DNA from: Portulaca oleracea
Lineage: Eukaryota; Streptophyta; Magnoliopsida; Caryophyllales; Portulacaceae
DNA: 64,000 nt
Reading direction: 5' to 3'
Assembly: GCA_029582165.1 (NCBI GenBank)
Contig: CM055874.1
Location: 27,860,883-27,924,882 of the forward strand
A model generated the notes under the pieces. It ran no database searches. It worked only from the letters and a program-made list of their open reading frames with translations, and had not been told where the DNA came from. Below are positions 11,041 through 21,775 of this stretch, in pieces; within the stretch, counting starts at the first letter, position 1, and each line of letters begins with the position of its first letter. A program made the translations under genes and the position numbers.

Positions 11041-12450
11041 CACCACACTGTCTCTCTACTCTCTCTTTAGCTCAATCCTCCATTTTTATCGCCTGGATAC
11101 CCCACTCCATTTCTGGAGTTCTTCCGCAAGCAGTAGAACATAGATGGAGTTCCCCCGTTATCACTATTGCCGTCACTCCGTTTTTTGGCGAGTTTTGATT
11201 GTTCTAGGGTTTTTTGTAGGAGGTGGAAGAGCCGAAAATGGGTGTCAGTGGGTGTTATGTGAAGCTAGTCCGGTGTCACGACGATTGTGGTTTTTGCTAC
11301 AATTAAGGTACGTTAATATTTGTTTGATCAATTTCGTATTAGTTTTGATTTAGTAATTATTATTCGGTTTTGATCGATGTAGCTGATTCTAGGGTTAGGC
11401 ATTGGTATTCATTTCTCGATCATGATTTGAACCGAGATAGGTAGAACAAACATTGTTGTCTTCTTCGATTCTGTTTCGAGATCGAGCTGTTTGAGTAGAT
11501 CTGATTGCGTTTAGTTCTGGTTTAAATAATGCTACTTCGTAATTGATCTGTAGGCTAAGAAGAAGAAATCGATTAAAGTCTGAAGGGAAGTGACACAGAA
11601 AATGCTTTTTGACATAGAGATTGAGGGAAACCAGGTGCGACGAAATTTGATTTACGTTTAGTTGTGGTGATGGTTCAATGACATCCATAGTTCTTGCAAG
11701 GGGTGTCATTGATGAGGGTGTGAAGTTATTCATATATGTTAACTCAGCAACATGTTGCATCAATTTGTCATCAAAAACCCATATTACTTCACATCTACAT
11801 ATCTCAAAAAGTTTGCTTCATTCAGGGCACCACGGAGCAAAATGTATTGTTGCGTATTCTTGTCTAGCTCCCAACTTTCTTGTACTAAAGATAGCCATTT
11901 CTTAAGGTGATTGTAGCAGGCAGAAATCTAATTTAGATCTCACGAGGGATTGAAAAATACAGCAAAGGCCCTAAACTACCCCGCCGATAACATGTGCAAG
12001 CTGCCATGGAGAGAAGACAACCTCAAGCCTTCCCGTAAGTCTTTTTTTATTCTTGTTTCTTCATTCTTCATTATGTTAGGAGTAATTAAGTGTAATGGGT
12101 TATGATTGATATGTGTATGTGAATTAATGATGAAACTGTGGGTGTAGAATGCTTGCTGGAATGTACAAGGAGGTGCTTAAGGACGTAGTACCACAAGTCA
12201 TGTATGTTCTTTTGTCAATACTGCTGCAAGAAGTGTCTGTGTATTCCCCCAGGCATCTACGACAACAAGCAGGTCTGTCCTTGTTACAACAACTGGAAGA
12301 CCCAGGAGGGTGGCCCCATGTGCCCTTAAATTCCTTTCCTTTCCTTTCCTTTCCTTTCCTTTCCTTTCCTTTATTAATAAACCCACTTCTACTGTTAATC
12401 CTCTTGTTAGCACTCTGCTTCGTTTGGAATGTCATTGCACCTTCTGTCTA
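11041..12450 (+). other. Non-repetitive cargo of unknown origin in the CACTA
   Basis: This stretch resembles gene sequence rather than AT-rich spacer: a CT-rich leader (11041-11110), an ATG at 11144 opening a 69-codon frame of no recognised family, and a possible two-exon frame. In the latter, an ATG at 12006 (MERRQPQAF) runs to a GTAAG donor at 12036 and a TAG acceptor at 12147, after which MLAGMYKEVLKDVVPQVM follows in frame. The exon then runs into a (TTTCC)n repeat at 12331-12371. I do not recognise the product. It may be captured host sequence or remains of the element's own accessory gene. Confidence 0.3.
12331..12371. repeat. (TTTCC)n microsatellite
   Basis: About eight pentamer units. 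Confidence 0.95.
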
Positions 12451-13318
12451 GAGAGGTGAATGTCATTGCACCTTCTATTTGAATATTAGACTGTCAGAAA
12501 TATATTCTAAAATTTGGATAGTATCCCTCCAAGGGGACATTAGAAGCCATCTGTTATATGTTAGATGTGGTGAAAATGGACTAAAACCTGATGTGTTCGT
12601 TCAGTTTAATGTAATTACTTCGATAAGTGATTATTTCTTGATGATGATTGTTATAATATAATTGACAGTTTTAGGTATTTGTGTGTTGTGTTCTCACTTG
12701 TTAAGACTAGTGGCTTTTCAAAAGTCTGTAACAAGAATAATTTTCATGAAAACTTGAACAACGGACTCACATTGGGTTCTTGTTGGAGTTTAGATTTATT
12801 TTTGCATCACTTTGGGTAAGTGTAGTTATACCAAATTGACCTCATGAGACGACTTGGTTTTGAGTAATCTACTTGTTGGTTTTGAATAAGTGCGCACACT
12901 AGATGGATTTCTGATGTTTCAGATTGTAATCTACTTAACAGTTCTGAATTAGTGATTAGCTTTTTTACAATTATATGGTGACCTTGACTTTTAAATGAAT
13001 TAGTAGGATCATCTACTGCTCTTTGTTTATGTTCTTGTGAATTAGATGAGTATACTTGATTTTCCTGTATTTTTAAGCCTATATTGTCTTGAGTTTAAGG
13101 CTACTTGGTATGCACTGCATATATTCTCAATGTTAGCTCTTGTTGAACTTTACTTACTTGTTTAACAACCGAGGTAGAGGCTATAGAAACAAACCAACAA
13201 CCCTTCTCTGATTCCCTTAAAATCCCCAACCGTGGGGGGGGGGGGATTTTATTCGGACTTGACTTCATCATATAAGGAGAAGAGTTTTGGAAATCGATCA
13301 CACCGATTAAACCCACAT

Positions 13319-13531
13319 CATGGCAGGTGATTCGACTACTATTCTCAAAGTTTAGTTTTTCGTCCCATATTTGATCTTTTTTTCCCTTCCGATTCTAATT
13401 ATTACCTAGATTTTCAATCTTTTTAGCCTAATTGATGGCTAACTATGTTTGAATTTCGATTTCATAGGTTTTCGTCAAGTGGGTGAAAACAACATTGGAG
13501 CATTTGATATTTGCTGCAAAAGCCAGACTGG
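13319..13531 (+). other. Possible captured exon pair, unidentified
   Basis: ATGGCAG followed by a GT donor at 13326, an intron of about 140 bp ending TTTCATAG, then an exon of about 63 bp (GFRQVGENNIGAFDICCK in the frame continuing ATG-GCA-G) ending ...CAGACTG before GTAATT. The splice signals and frame agree, but the product is not recognised and nothing downstream clearly continues it. A further exon-like piece after TTTGCAG at 14505 reads RKISMIYLKDDADVDEYD and then a stop at about 14566-14568; whether it belongs to the same transcript is unknown. Confidence 0.25.
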
Positions 13532-14126
13532 TAATTAGCTAAATTTTCAATTTTAGCTTCTTTTGGAAAAATACCTAAAAGTTTATCATTGAGCTAAATT
13601 ATTTTTAAAAGTCTAAAAAAGTAATGCCAATTTGATCGACTTATCAAGCTTTATAGTACTACTGATTTATCACTTCCAACTAGAATTGGTCTTTTCATAT
13701 TGTTCTGTGATATCTACGAAATCGTCAAAGCATAAGTTTGCATCTTCCTCTGACAAGCATGTGCTCTAGCCTGCCTAGTATAGGTTGATGGATGATGTCT
13801 ATTGCTTCATTTGACACCTTTTATGCTACAAGACCTACAATATGCTTAGATAGTTACCTCTTTTGTTTAAGGAAGGTTTCTACTTTGTACTCATGTCCTA
13901 GGGATTTTTATGTCTTGTAGATGTTTCTATGAAACAGAAATGGCTACTTAGATTCATTGAAGGAAAATGTATCTTGAATATCTTATTTCAGTTAAATGAG
14001 ATTACATGAACTCATGAACCTGCTCTACTTTCCTTATATGCATTCATATATATTTTCTTTATTATATAAAGCAAATTGAAAATTTAAAATAAGGGAAGCA
14101 TTTGTAATTAGCACAACTAGCAGCAC

Positions 14127-14378
14127 TTATGTTACTGTTCTTCTTTGCCAAACTTGCTTCCCCGCAACTATTTGGGGCATACACCAATGTCCCTGTTCCT
14201 CTTGGTGGGTAGACTTAGTAACCTTACATATACCAAAAGCTTTGGCTTCTTTCTCGATTTTGGAAATATAGGCAATTGGGTCAACAAATTTAGTGTCAGT
14301 AGGGCAAAATTCAGGGGCTAATGGCAAGTTCTTGAGCCATTTGGGTATCTTAACGTTGAGCATTCGGGCGAGGAACAT
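14127..14378 (-). pseudogene. ELF6/REF6-like JmjN gene fragment captured by the CACTA
   Basis: From an ATG at 14378 the minus strand reads NVKIPKWLKNLPLAPEF, then DPIAYISKIEKEA and FGICK. This is the JmjN domain start of plant ELF6/REF6-type jumonji H3K27 demethylases, closest in pattern to ELF6. The match stops exactly at a GT dinucleotide after AAG (14223), where the family has an exon boundary. A second short match (KQVWQ) follows at about 14160 after a TAG acceptor-like site. The intervening sequence has no family similarity, so it looks like two exon edges with a shortened intron, or exon shuffling. No JmjC or zinc-finger region is present. A copy this short cannot have demethylase activity. 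Confidence 0.75.
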
Positions 14379-14605
14379 AGAGTCGAAGTCAAATGCAAAG
14401 TGTTTCTTGTGTTCTTGTTAGCTATGTATATAAATGCCTTCTATGCCATTGTTTGATTAATGTCTATATCATTATTTATGAATTTGACTTCTTATAAATT
14501 TGCAGGAGATACCGGAAGATCTCCATGATTTATTTGAAAGATGATGCCGATGTCGATGAATATGACTAAAATATCGTTGAAGAAAATGTAAATCGAGAAC
14601 ATTAG

Positions 14606-15656
14606 TGATGTATATTTGCCTAGCTATATACATCAAGGTCTAGCTAAAGGACCTCAATTCAGCTAGAAGCTACAAATGTCGCCTTGGGTATCAACAACTA
14701 CAAGGGTTTATTAGCTCAAGGAAGAAAGCATGAAGGACCTTGATGGTATTCTAGCTTACATGGAGTTACTCTCACATTTGGAGGACATCAATGAGCATAA
14801 ATAACTCTCAAGTCCTTATTGAGAAGTCATCTCTCACGGCAGCAAAGGACTCCATCAAGTACAGTTCGATATTTTGCTCTATAACTCTAGATCCATACGT
14901 CTATTGAGGAAATCATCAAAAGATAGATTGAAGCTCTTTCAATAAGCTTTCCAATGGTTTTTGAATCAACGAAAACGGACAAGTATTGAAGGAGTTATAG
15001 CAATTTCTTTCTAGAGTTGTATTTTAGAGTTTATGATGTCATAAATAGGATATATGATGTAATAGTTGATTCTTGGTTTCTTGAACCCTAGGTACACGTC
15101 CAAGGGGTCCCTAAAGTAGTATAAATAGACCCCCTAGGGTGCCATTCAATTCAATTCAATTCAATTCATTCATATATCAAATACAAACACAAGGTGTTGT
15201 TTTCTCTCTAGCTTTTGTGCTAGTCTTTTCGTTTCTCTTGAGGGAGTTTCGAAGTTATCCCCTTCTTCTATTCAAGGGTGGCATCCTTGAAGGTGAAAGG
15301 AAGGAATTGAAGAGTTCTTTGAGGTGGTGTGGCTGTATCCTCATCGATCCTTCAAAAGCCAAATCTATCCAACTATCCATTCCATCGTTCATTCAACTAC
15401 ATTCATCCAACCTCACGTCATTCATCAAGAATTCAACAAGAATTCATCAAGAACCCAAAGCATTCAAACCGTCCATCATTCGTTCATCATCATACCTTCA
15501 TTTGGTAATCATCTTTCATAGTTCTTTCCATCTTTTCTATCCATTTCCATTTCATTTTCGCACATATAGAACTTTGAGAAGGGAGATTTTCATCTTCGCT
15601 CTTAAAGATCCTTAGCCCTTTTGTGTAATGTGATCTTGTGATCCCATTATACATCA
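14606..15656 (+). repeat. 5' LTR of the young gypsy element
   Basis: Starts TGATGTATATTTGCC and ends CCCATTATACATCA. The first ~28 bases form an imperfect hairpin (GATGTATAT...ATATACATC). A TATA box, AGTATAAATAGACC, lies at about 15118. A run of AATTC repeats at about 15146-15168 and a CATCAAGAATTC minirepeat at about 15420-15450 account for length variation between the LTRs. Confidence 0.93.
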
Positions 15657-15660
15657 AAAT

Positions 15661-15675
15661 TGGTATCAGAGCTTA
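15661..15675 (+). promoter_or_regulatory. Primer-binding site of the young gypsy element
   Basis: TGGTATCAGAGCTTA, four bases after the LTR, matches the initiator-methionine tRNA primer site. Confidence 0.9.
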
Positions 15676-15943
15676 GGAGATTGATTCTCTTAGTTCTTGA
15701 TCCATCTTTCCACCATCTTTCCATCAAAAATCCATCCCCACCATTCCCCATCATCACGCCACCCATGAGTTCTTCCAAGAACTCATAAAGAACTCATAAA
15801 GAACTCATAAAGAACCATAAACTCCACAAAGAACCCATATCCCAAACACAATCCGCCCCAAATACAAACCTCTCTCGTCCTTTACCCACCCAAAACCCCT
15901 AAACCATGAATCTTGCAATCTTTTTGCACCAAGATTGATCAAG

Positions 15944-17749
15944 ATGGACGATTCTAGCAAGAATTCCCAACGTGAGCTACAATGCTTGAAGCAACAAATT
16001 GATGATCTTGCCAAGCAAATGGAAGAATGTGGAATTCTTCCAAAGGGATCAAGAAGCACAAAATCACGTGTGGTTCACTCTTCTAAGGTTGAATATGAAG
16101 CACCTTATGAATGGAGTAAACGTTCCAGCAAGAAGAATGGAAATAAAGTTCAAGAAGAGTTCTTGCCTTACAAATACAAAAGAGATTACTTCAACAAGCT
16201 TGAAATAATGGAGCAAGGGAGCAAGGACGTGATTGAATATACCATAGAATTCAGACGGCAACTACGGAAGTATGGCCTTAAGGAGAATGATCAAGACGTT
16301 TTGGTATGTTATACTCTTGGTCTTAATGATTACATTTGGTGTGTTGTTGTACATCAATCTTACGCAAACTTGGAGGAGTTAAGTTCTTTAGCCCTTGATG
16401 TTGAAATAGAAGTAAAGAGTAAAGAACTTTGGGATAGAACTCATTTTGATCATGTTGAAAGTGTATGTCAAACGCCATCTTATGAGCAACCAGAATTTGA
16501 AAGTGAATCATTTGATGTATTTGACGTGTATGAGGATGTTCATGAAGTATGTGATAAGCTTGGCACAAAAGAGGAAGTTAATGTAGTATGTAGCGTGCCT
16601 AAAGAAGAGTTTAAAGTGTATGATAATCCATTGTATGAGGAGAATAATGAAGAGTTTCGAGTATATGACAACCCATTGTATGAGGAGGAAGGTGTGAATG
16701 AAGAAGTTGAATTTGCCGAATGTGATGTTTTTGTTGAAAATGAGCAAGTTCAAGAAGTATGTAGTAGCATGGCTAAAGAAGTAAATGAGGTACACATAGA
16801 GGAGGATCTTGAAGTAGAGGAAGTAGAAGAATTGAATGGAGAAGAGCTACGTGATGAAATGTGTTCATTGATCCGAGAAGGAGAAAGTTGTGCCATCATT
16901 GACGTTGACATTGATCTTGACCAAGATATTAGCCTCGCTACAACAAATGTCCAAGAATTGCAAATGAAGAGCTATTCACACCATGGCAATGATCTTCATA
17001 TGGATCCAAGAAGTTTAGTAAGTCTTGCTTTTTACAAGATTTGCAAAAATTCCTTATATTGTAATATTACTTCTATGGATTCTAGTTATACTTTGTTGGA
17101 AGAATCAAAGTTGTATGATAGGAGTATCATGCTCCAAGAGGCGTCCTTATTACAACCTTGTGTCTCACGGCTCAAGGAGGATCAAAGTACTCTTATGGCA
17201 CTTATGGAGAATAAGTATCATGAATTTGAAGAACCAAGGAGTCTCATTCTTACACCAATGGAGGTTGGAAACCGTGGGCCTATAAAGGATCAAGATCCTT
17301 TACCATCACTTGTTCTCATTTGTGAATATTTGGATGAAAGACAAGCACCATCAACAAGTGACCTCTCTCACTTATCTCTTTTGGTACGTTTCTCTTCCAT
17401 GAGTATTATCATGCATCGAAGGCTGCCACCAAATCCTATGATTCATCACCGAATGGTCTATGCAAAGGATCAAGCGCAATTCATGGATAACTACATCAAT
17501 GTCCTTGATTTTCATAGTATACAACATATTTTGAAAGAGTATGTACCATTGCAATGTAAAGAGATTGTATTTGTATACTTTGATAACATTTTTGTATGTA
17601 GTAGAAGTAGAAAGGAGTATGTAAATCCTTTGGAGTTAGCCTTAATAAGCATAAGAAGCCACATGGAGAATTGGAGAAGTACTTGGAGAAATGTCCTTAC
17701 CTCTCGTCCAAGAATATGCTATCTCACCGTATCTCATCAAATGGAGTAA
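15944..17749 (+). CDS. 601-residue Gag-like protein with degenerate protease and RT tail
   Basis: The first usable ATG is at 15944 (MDDSSKNSQRELQ); an open stretch begins nine bases earlier at a TTG. Residues about 8-32 look like a coiled coil. Residues about 85-155 match the chromovirus capsid region (FLPYKYKRDYFNKLEIMEQG, YTIEFRRQLRKYGL, LEELSSLALDVE). No CCHC knuckle is visible. Residues about 180-310 are very acidic with a duplicated VYDNPLYEE motif. The protease site reads IIDVDI rather than IIDSGS, and the RT core reads FVYFDN instead of YFDD. The frame stays open throughout although the enzymes are dead, which suggests it is kept or simply young. A particle-forming role for the Gag part is inferred from the family. 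Confidence 0.75.
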   Translation: MDDSSKNSQRELQCLKQQIDDLAKQMEECGILPKGSRSTKSRVVHSSKVEYEAPYEWSKRSSKKNGNKVQEEFLPYKYKRDYFNKLEIMEQGSKDVIEYTIEFRRQLRKYGLKENDQDVLVCYTLGLNDYIWCVVVHQSYANLEELSSLALDVEIEVKSKELWDRTHFDHVESVCQTPSYEQPEFESESFDVFDVYEDVHEVCDKLGTKEEVNVVCSVPKEEFKVYDNPLYEENNEEFRVYDNPLYEEEGVNEEVEFAECDVFVENEQVQEVCSSMAKEVNEVHIEEDLEVEEVEELNGEELRDEMCSLIREGESCAIIDVDIDLDQDISLATTNVQELQMKSYSHHGNDLHMDPRSLVSLAFYKICKNSLYCNITSMDSSYTLLEESKLYDRSIMLQEASLLQPCVSRLKEDQSTLMALMENKYHEFEEPRSLILTPMEVGNRGPIKDQDPLPSLVLICEYLDERQAPSTSDLSHLSLLVRFSSMSIIMHRRLPPNPMIHHRMVYAKDQAQFMDNYINVLDFHSIQHILKEYVPLQCKEIVFVYFDNIFVCSRSRKEYVNPLELALISIRSHMENWRSTWRNVLTSRPRICYLTVSHQME

Positions 17750-18990
17750 TTCAAGTGGACAAAAGGAAGAAAGGAATTATTCAAGAAGGGTCCATATTTG
17801 CATCCATACTTGAGGTACTATGTCTCTTAAAGGATGCTAATGATCATCGTATTCTTTTATTCCCTATTCTTGCATCATATTTGTTCATTACAAATGGAGT
17901 TGAGAAAGGTGAAGTCCTATCTCAAGGAAGTTGTCCCATGGATTATTTTGGTGAAATACCAAGTGGAGAAAAGAAGAATCTACATGCTTATGGCTTAGCA
18001 TTCATACTTGTTGCTATCATGAGGATATTTGAGCAAAAGGATTATTATCTTGAAGGATTCATGCTTAAGCTTTGTGATTCTTACAAAGTATTGGAGTATG
18101 TTTCATGTGATAAGGAGATCAAGCCATCATTATGCTTTGAGATGAAGTACTTGATTCGTTCATCAAAATCAAGTCACTTGGAGGAAGCAAGTCCTTTGAC
18201 TAAAGGAAGTTTTCTAACGAGGAGATACATGTTTGATTCAAGAGTACTTAGTCTTAAATATATCAAGGAGTTGTATGAAGATGATGATGATTTTAAAGAA
18301 GTATACAAGGTATGTGAGAAGCATCCTCAACAATCCTTTTATATTGATCATGGATTTCTTTTCAAAGGGAATCAAGTGTGTATTCCAAGGAGTGGAATTC
18401 GTGAAATCTTGATCATGGAAGTACATTGAAGTTCTTTTGATCATTTGGGTCTACTCAATACGTATCTCAAGATGAAGGAGTATTATTTCTGGCCTAGCAT
18501 GATCGTTGATATCAAGTATAAGTTGCAATATTGTGACATTTGCAATCCTTCTATACCATATGGAGATGAAAGCTTGAATTTTATGGTTGAAGTGCCATGG
18601 ATTCAAGGAAGTCAAGATGATATTAAGATCGTTGAAGGTCATCCTTCAAAGATGGAACACCATATTACTATTGTCTTCATCATGAGTTACAAGCTTGTGA
18701 ATCTATACTTTGAAGTTGAGAAGTTATATGAGATTTCTACAATCTCCATGAATAAATGAGATTTGAAGCACCATAATATCATTGTCTTATTCATGAGAAG
18801 ACTTGGAAGAAAGTGGAAGTTCAAGACAAGCATCAAAGGAATCTATGATGATTTCAAGGCATTCAAGAAGAGAATTTGTAAACTCATAAGAAGGAACAAG
18901 AGAAGTGATGTCAATAACACATATGGGAAGACCTCTTATAAAGAAGGAAGGAAAAAAAGGAAGAAGAAGTTTTGTCTAAGTTTGAGGACA
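17671..18990 (+). pseudogene. Degenerate RNase H and integrase remnant of the young gypsy element
   Basis: In the +2 frame relative to the 601-residue frame, 17671-18429 stays open. It contains RNase H echoes (GEVLSQGSCPMDYFGE, EKKNLHAYGLA) and the pre-integrase segment FLFKGNQVCIPRSGIREIL. After a stop at 18427 the frame continues with YYFWPSMIVDIKYKLQ and YCDIC, corresponding to the integrase zinc domain, in which the first histidines are lost. Then SLNFMVEVPW stands where active elements have a catalytic DF. None of the D, D, E residues can be placed. Homology is best seen by aligning with the CRM-type integrase at 8160-8470 in this same window. Confidence 0.7.
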
Positions 18991-19000
18991 AACTTTTTCA

Positions 19001-19012
19001 ACCGGGGGAGAA
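19001..19012 (+). promoter_or_regulatory. Polypurine tract of the young gypsy element
   Basis: ACCGGGGGAGAA immediately precedes the 3' LTR; just upstream the frame encodes SLRTNFF, a typical end of the polyprotein in this type of element. Confidence 0.85.
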
Positions 19013-20073
19013 TGATGTATATTTGCCTAGCTATATACATCAAGGCCTAGCTAAAGGACCTCAATTCAGCTAGAAGCTACAAATGTCGCCTTGGGTATCA
19101 ACAACTACAAGGGTTTATTAGCTCAAGGAAGAAAGCATGAAGGACCTTGATGGTATTCTAGCTTACATGGAGTTACTCTCACATTTGAGGACATCAATGA
19201 GCATAAATAACTCTCAAGTCCTTATTGAGAAGTCATCTCTCACGGCAGCAAAGGACTCCATCAAGTACAGTTCGATATTTTGCTCTATAACTCTAGATCC
19301 ATACGTCTATTGAGGAAATCATCAAAAGACAGATTGGAGCTCTTTCAATAAGCTTTCCAATGGTTTTTGAATCAACGAAAACGGACAAGTATTGAAGGAG
19401 TTATAGCAATTTCTTTCTAGAGTTGTATTTTAGAGTTTATGATGTCATAAATAGGATATATGATGTAATAGTTGATTCTTGGTTTCTTGAACCCTAGGTA
19501 CACGTCCAAGGGGTCCCTAAAGTAGTATAAATAGACCCCCTAGGGTGCCATTCAATTCAATTCAATTCAATTCATTCATATATCAAATACGAACACAAGG
19601 TGTTGTTTTCTCTCTAGCTTTTGTGCTAGTCTTTTCGTTTCTCTTGAGGGAGTTTCGAAGTTATCCCCTTCTTCTATTCAAAGGTGGCATCCTTGAAGGT
19701 GAAAGGAAGGAATTGAAGAGTTCTTTGAGGTGGTGTGGCTGTATCCTCATCGATCCTTCAAAAGCCAAATCTATCCAACTATCCATTCCATCGTTCATTC
19801 AACTTCATTCATCCAACCTCACGTCATTCATCAAGAATTCATCAAGAATTCAACAAGAATTCATCAAGAACCCAAAGCATTCAAACCGTCCATCATTCGT
19901 TCATCATCATACCTTCATTTGGTAATCATCTTTCATAGTTCTTTCCATCTTTTCTATCCATTTCCATTTCATTTTCGCACATAAAGAACTTTGAGAAGGG
20001 AGATTTTCATCTTCGCTCTTAAAGATCCTTAGCCCTTTTGTGTAATGTGATCTTGTGATCCCATTATACATCA
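19013..20073 (+). repeat. 3' LTR of the young gypsy element
   Basis: Nearly identical to 14606-15656. Long open frames inside both LTRs (for example 19545-19925) are AATTC and CATCAAGAATTC minirepeats, not genes. Confidence 0.93.
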
Positions 20074-20339
20074 ATTAGATTTAGGTTTTTTGCAATATTA
20101 CTCTTAATATTAGCAAGTGCGATTTTGGTACTTTGCACTTGATTAAGTCACATTTCAATTTTGACATTATGTATTTAGCAATTTGAGATATCCAATGAAT
20201 ACAATTTGAGATTGTCTGATATTGTAATTAAAATCAATTAGTTGTGTACATGTATAATATATTGTAATAACATAGTTATAGATGCATAAGACTATCGTCA
20301 TTATTTCAAGAAATATTTTTGTTTTAAAATGGTACCAAT

Positions 20340-20700
20340 TGTATTACCAACAGATATATTTGTTGGACAATGTTTTTGAAATTTGGCGAAAAATGTATTA
20401 CCAACAGATAAAGTATGTGGGTAATAATTTTACCAACATTTAAAGATGTTGGTATATATTACTTATCCCCGACAGATATTAACTGTTGGTATAAAATTTC
20501 CAACACCAACAGAACAAAACTGTTGGCGTTAGTTAGCAATACCAACAGATTACAATATCTGTTGGTAATACTTTTACAATCAGGTTTATTTCTAATAGGC
20601 TAGTGACAGATAATTATCTGTTGGTAAAACGTTTTACCAACAGATATTGGACTTTTATCAACAGAGAAGCGCTGTTGGTAAAAGAGCTTTTTTTGTAGTG
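20340..20700. repeat. Right subterminal and terminal repeats of the 10.1-kb CACTA
   Basis: Dense ACCAACAGAT / ATCTGTTGGT copies in both orientations, ending GCTTTTTTTGTAGTG. Confidence 0.9.
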
Positions 20701-20985
20701 GTGCTATGCCAAACATAGTTGAATCCCGGCCAGAGTCTTGTCTTCTAACTTCTTCCACTCTCTCGCACTCAAGTTGCCTTTGGTCTCTTTCTGGAGTTTC
20801 TTGAAATCGTCATCGCTCATCGTTTCATCAGTCATCATGTCGGGATACTCAATCACCATAACCCATGATGAATCAGGACTGCCTTCATCTGCAGTCTCCA
20901 CATCGTGAAACTCCTTGTTCCATCGAAGTTTGGAATCTCACACTTCATGATTGAAGTCATCTCCACCAGGCTCTGATGCTACCTC
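20701..20985 (-). pseudogene. Ty1/copia gag N-terminus and primer site
   Basis: Minus strand: a primer-site-like GGTAGCATCAGAGCC follows the LTR, then an ATG at 20960 (MTSIMKCEIPNFDGTRSFT, the start of copia gag) and, after one frameshift, YPDMMTDETMSDDDFKKLQ and LAGIQLCLA. A TAG codon sits right at the CACTA insertion point. The gag frame resumes beyond the 10.1-kb insertion at 10601. Confidence 0.88.
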
Positions 20986-21471
20986 TGATGGTTTTCAAAG
21001 AAATTAACTACCGATTGCAATCACAGTAGAAGCAAAAGAGAGGACGGAGATTACAACAAAATTTAGGAACGAAAATTAGGCGATAAAATGAACACCAGAT
21101 TTATGTGGGAAACCGAGAACTCGTAGAAAAATCCACAGACGGTGACAACCAGAAATAATCCACTATAAGAAAAGGAGGAGTACAAATCGATCACCATCAC
21201 AGGATGTGATACAATCAACAATGGAGATTACAAACAATCTCTCAACTCACAATCTCTCTAGGGATAACAATAGTGGTACACTATGGAAAAATATTGGTGA
21301 AACTCTATCTCTCTCAATATTTTCAATATTATCTAGTACAAAAGTTGAGAAAACTGATAACTTATATAACTCTCTTATAATGGCCAATGGGAGAAAATTA
21401 GGTTAAATAATATTCTCTTTGTCGATTTTGGATCCTAGGACGATCCAATGGGCCACAAAACCGAACAATCA
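20986..21471 (-). repeat. 5' LTR of the split copia element
   Basis: 486 bp; on the minus strand it starts TGATTGTTCGG and ends GAAAACCATCA, with 4-bp inverted ends TGAT/ATCA. A TATA-like TTATATAAG lies near 21362 on the minus strand. The boundary at 21471 is inferred from the inverted ends because no 3' LTR is in the window for comparison. Confidence 0.68.
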
Positions 21472-21561
21472 TAAATATATTTATAATAATTTAGTTAATT
21501 TATGATAAAGCACATTAATTATGTAAATAAATGATTATGTTTTTTAATTATAAAAGCAGTG

Positions 21562-21763
21562 CACCCTCCGTTTTTACTTAACTGTCGTCTAAATTTTCAT
21601 GCTAAAAATTTTGACTATTAATATCTTAATTTCTATAATGATTTATCTAACAAACTTAATGTTATTAGATTTAGAACAAAAAAATGTTATTAAAAAGTTA
21701 TAATTTTGTATTTTGGACAAAAATATTATATAAGAAATTATTCATATAAAAGAACGGAGGGAA
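21562..21763. mobile_element. Stowaway-like MITE
   Basis: Inverted ends CCCTCCGTTTTTA and CCCTCCGTTCTTT; about 200 bp and AT-rich inside. The TA duplication is not clean. Confidence 0.6.
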
Positions 21764-21775
21764 TATGTTTTTACA

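Larger units (their letters stand above)
14606..20073 (+). mobile_element. Young non-autonomous Ty3/gypsy retrotransposon
   Basis: 5.5-kb element with LTRs of 1051 and 1061 bp, duplication ATTAG (14601-14605 and 20074-20078), initiator-Met primer site and polypurine tract. The LTRs differ by about eight substitutions, a 1-bp indel and a 12-bp repeat-unit indel (hand count), under 1%, so insertion was recent. The interior is only 3.36 kb and encodes a gag-like protein fused to vestiges of protease and RT, then vestiges of RNase H and integrase. All pol catalytic motifs are lost. It must have been mobilised in trans by a relative. Confidence 0.92.
10602..20700. mobile_element. 10.1-kb CACTA transposon
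   Basis: Termini begin CACTACAAAAAAAAGGGC (left) and CACTACAAAAAAAGCTC (right, inverted), both continuing TTTTACCAACAG. The 3-bp duplication GTG flanks it (10599-10601 and 20701-20703). Arrays of the motif ACCAACAGAT and its complement fill 10620-10870 and 20340-20690. I see no TNP2-type transposase, so it is probably non-autonomous. Between the ends are spliced-looking fragments of uncertain origin, an ELF6-like JmjN fragment and a nested gypsy element (14606-20073) that makes up more than half of its length. Removing the nested element leaves about 4.6 kb. Confidence 0.92.

Noticed and set aside
15139..15615. 158-codon open frame, repeated at 19545
   Set aside because: Lies wholly inside the LTRs of the young gypsy element and is built on AATTC and CATCAAGAATTC minirepeats.
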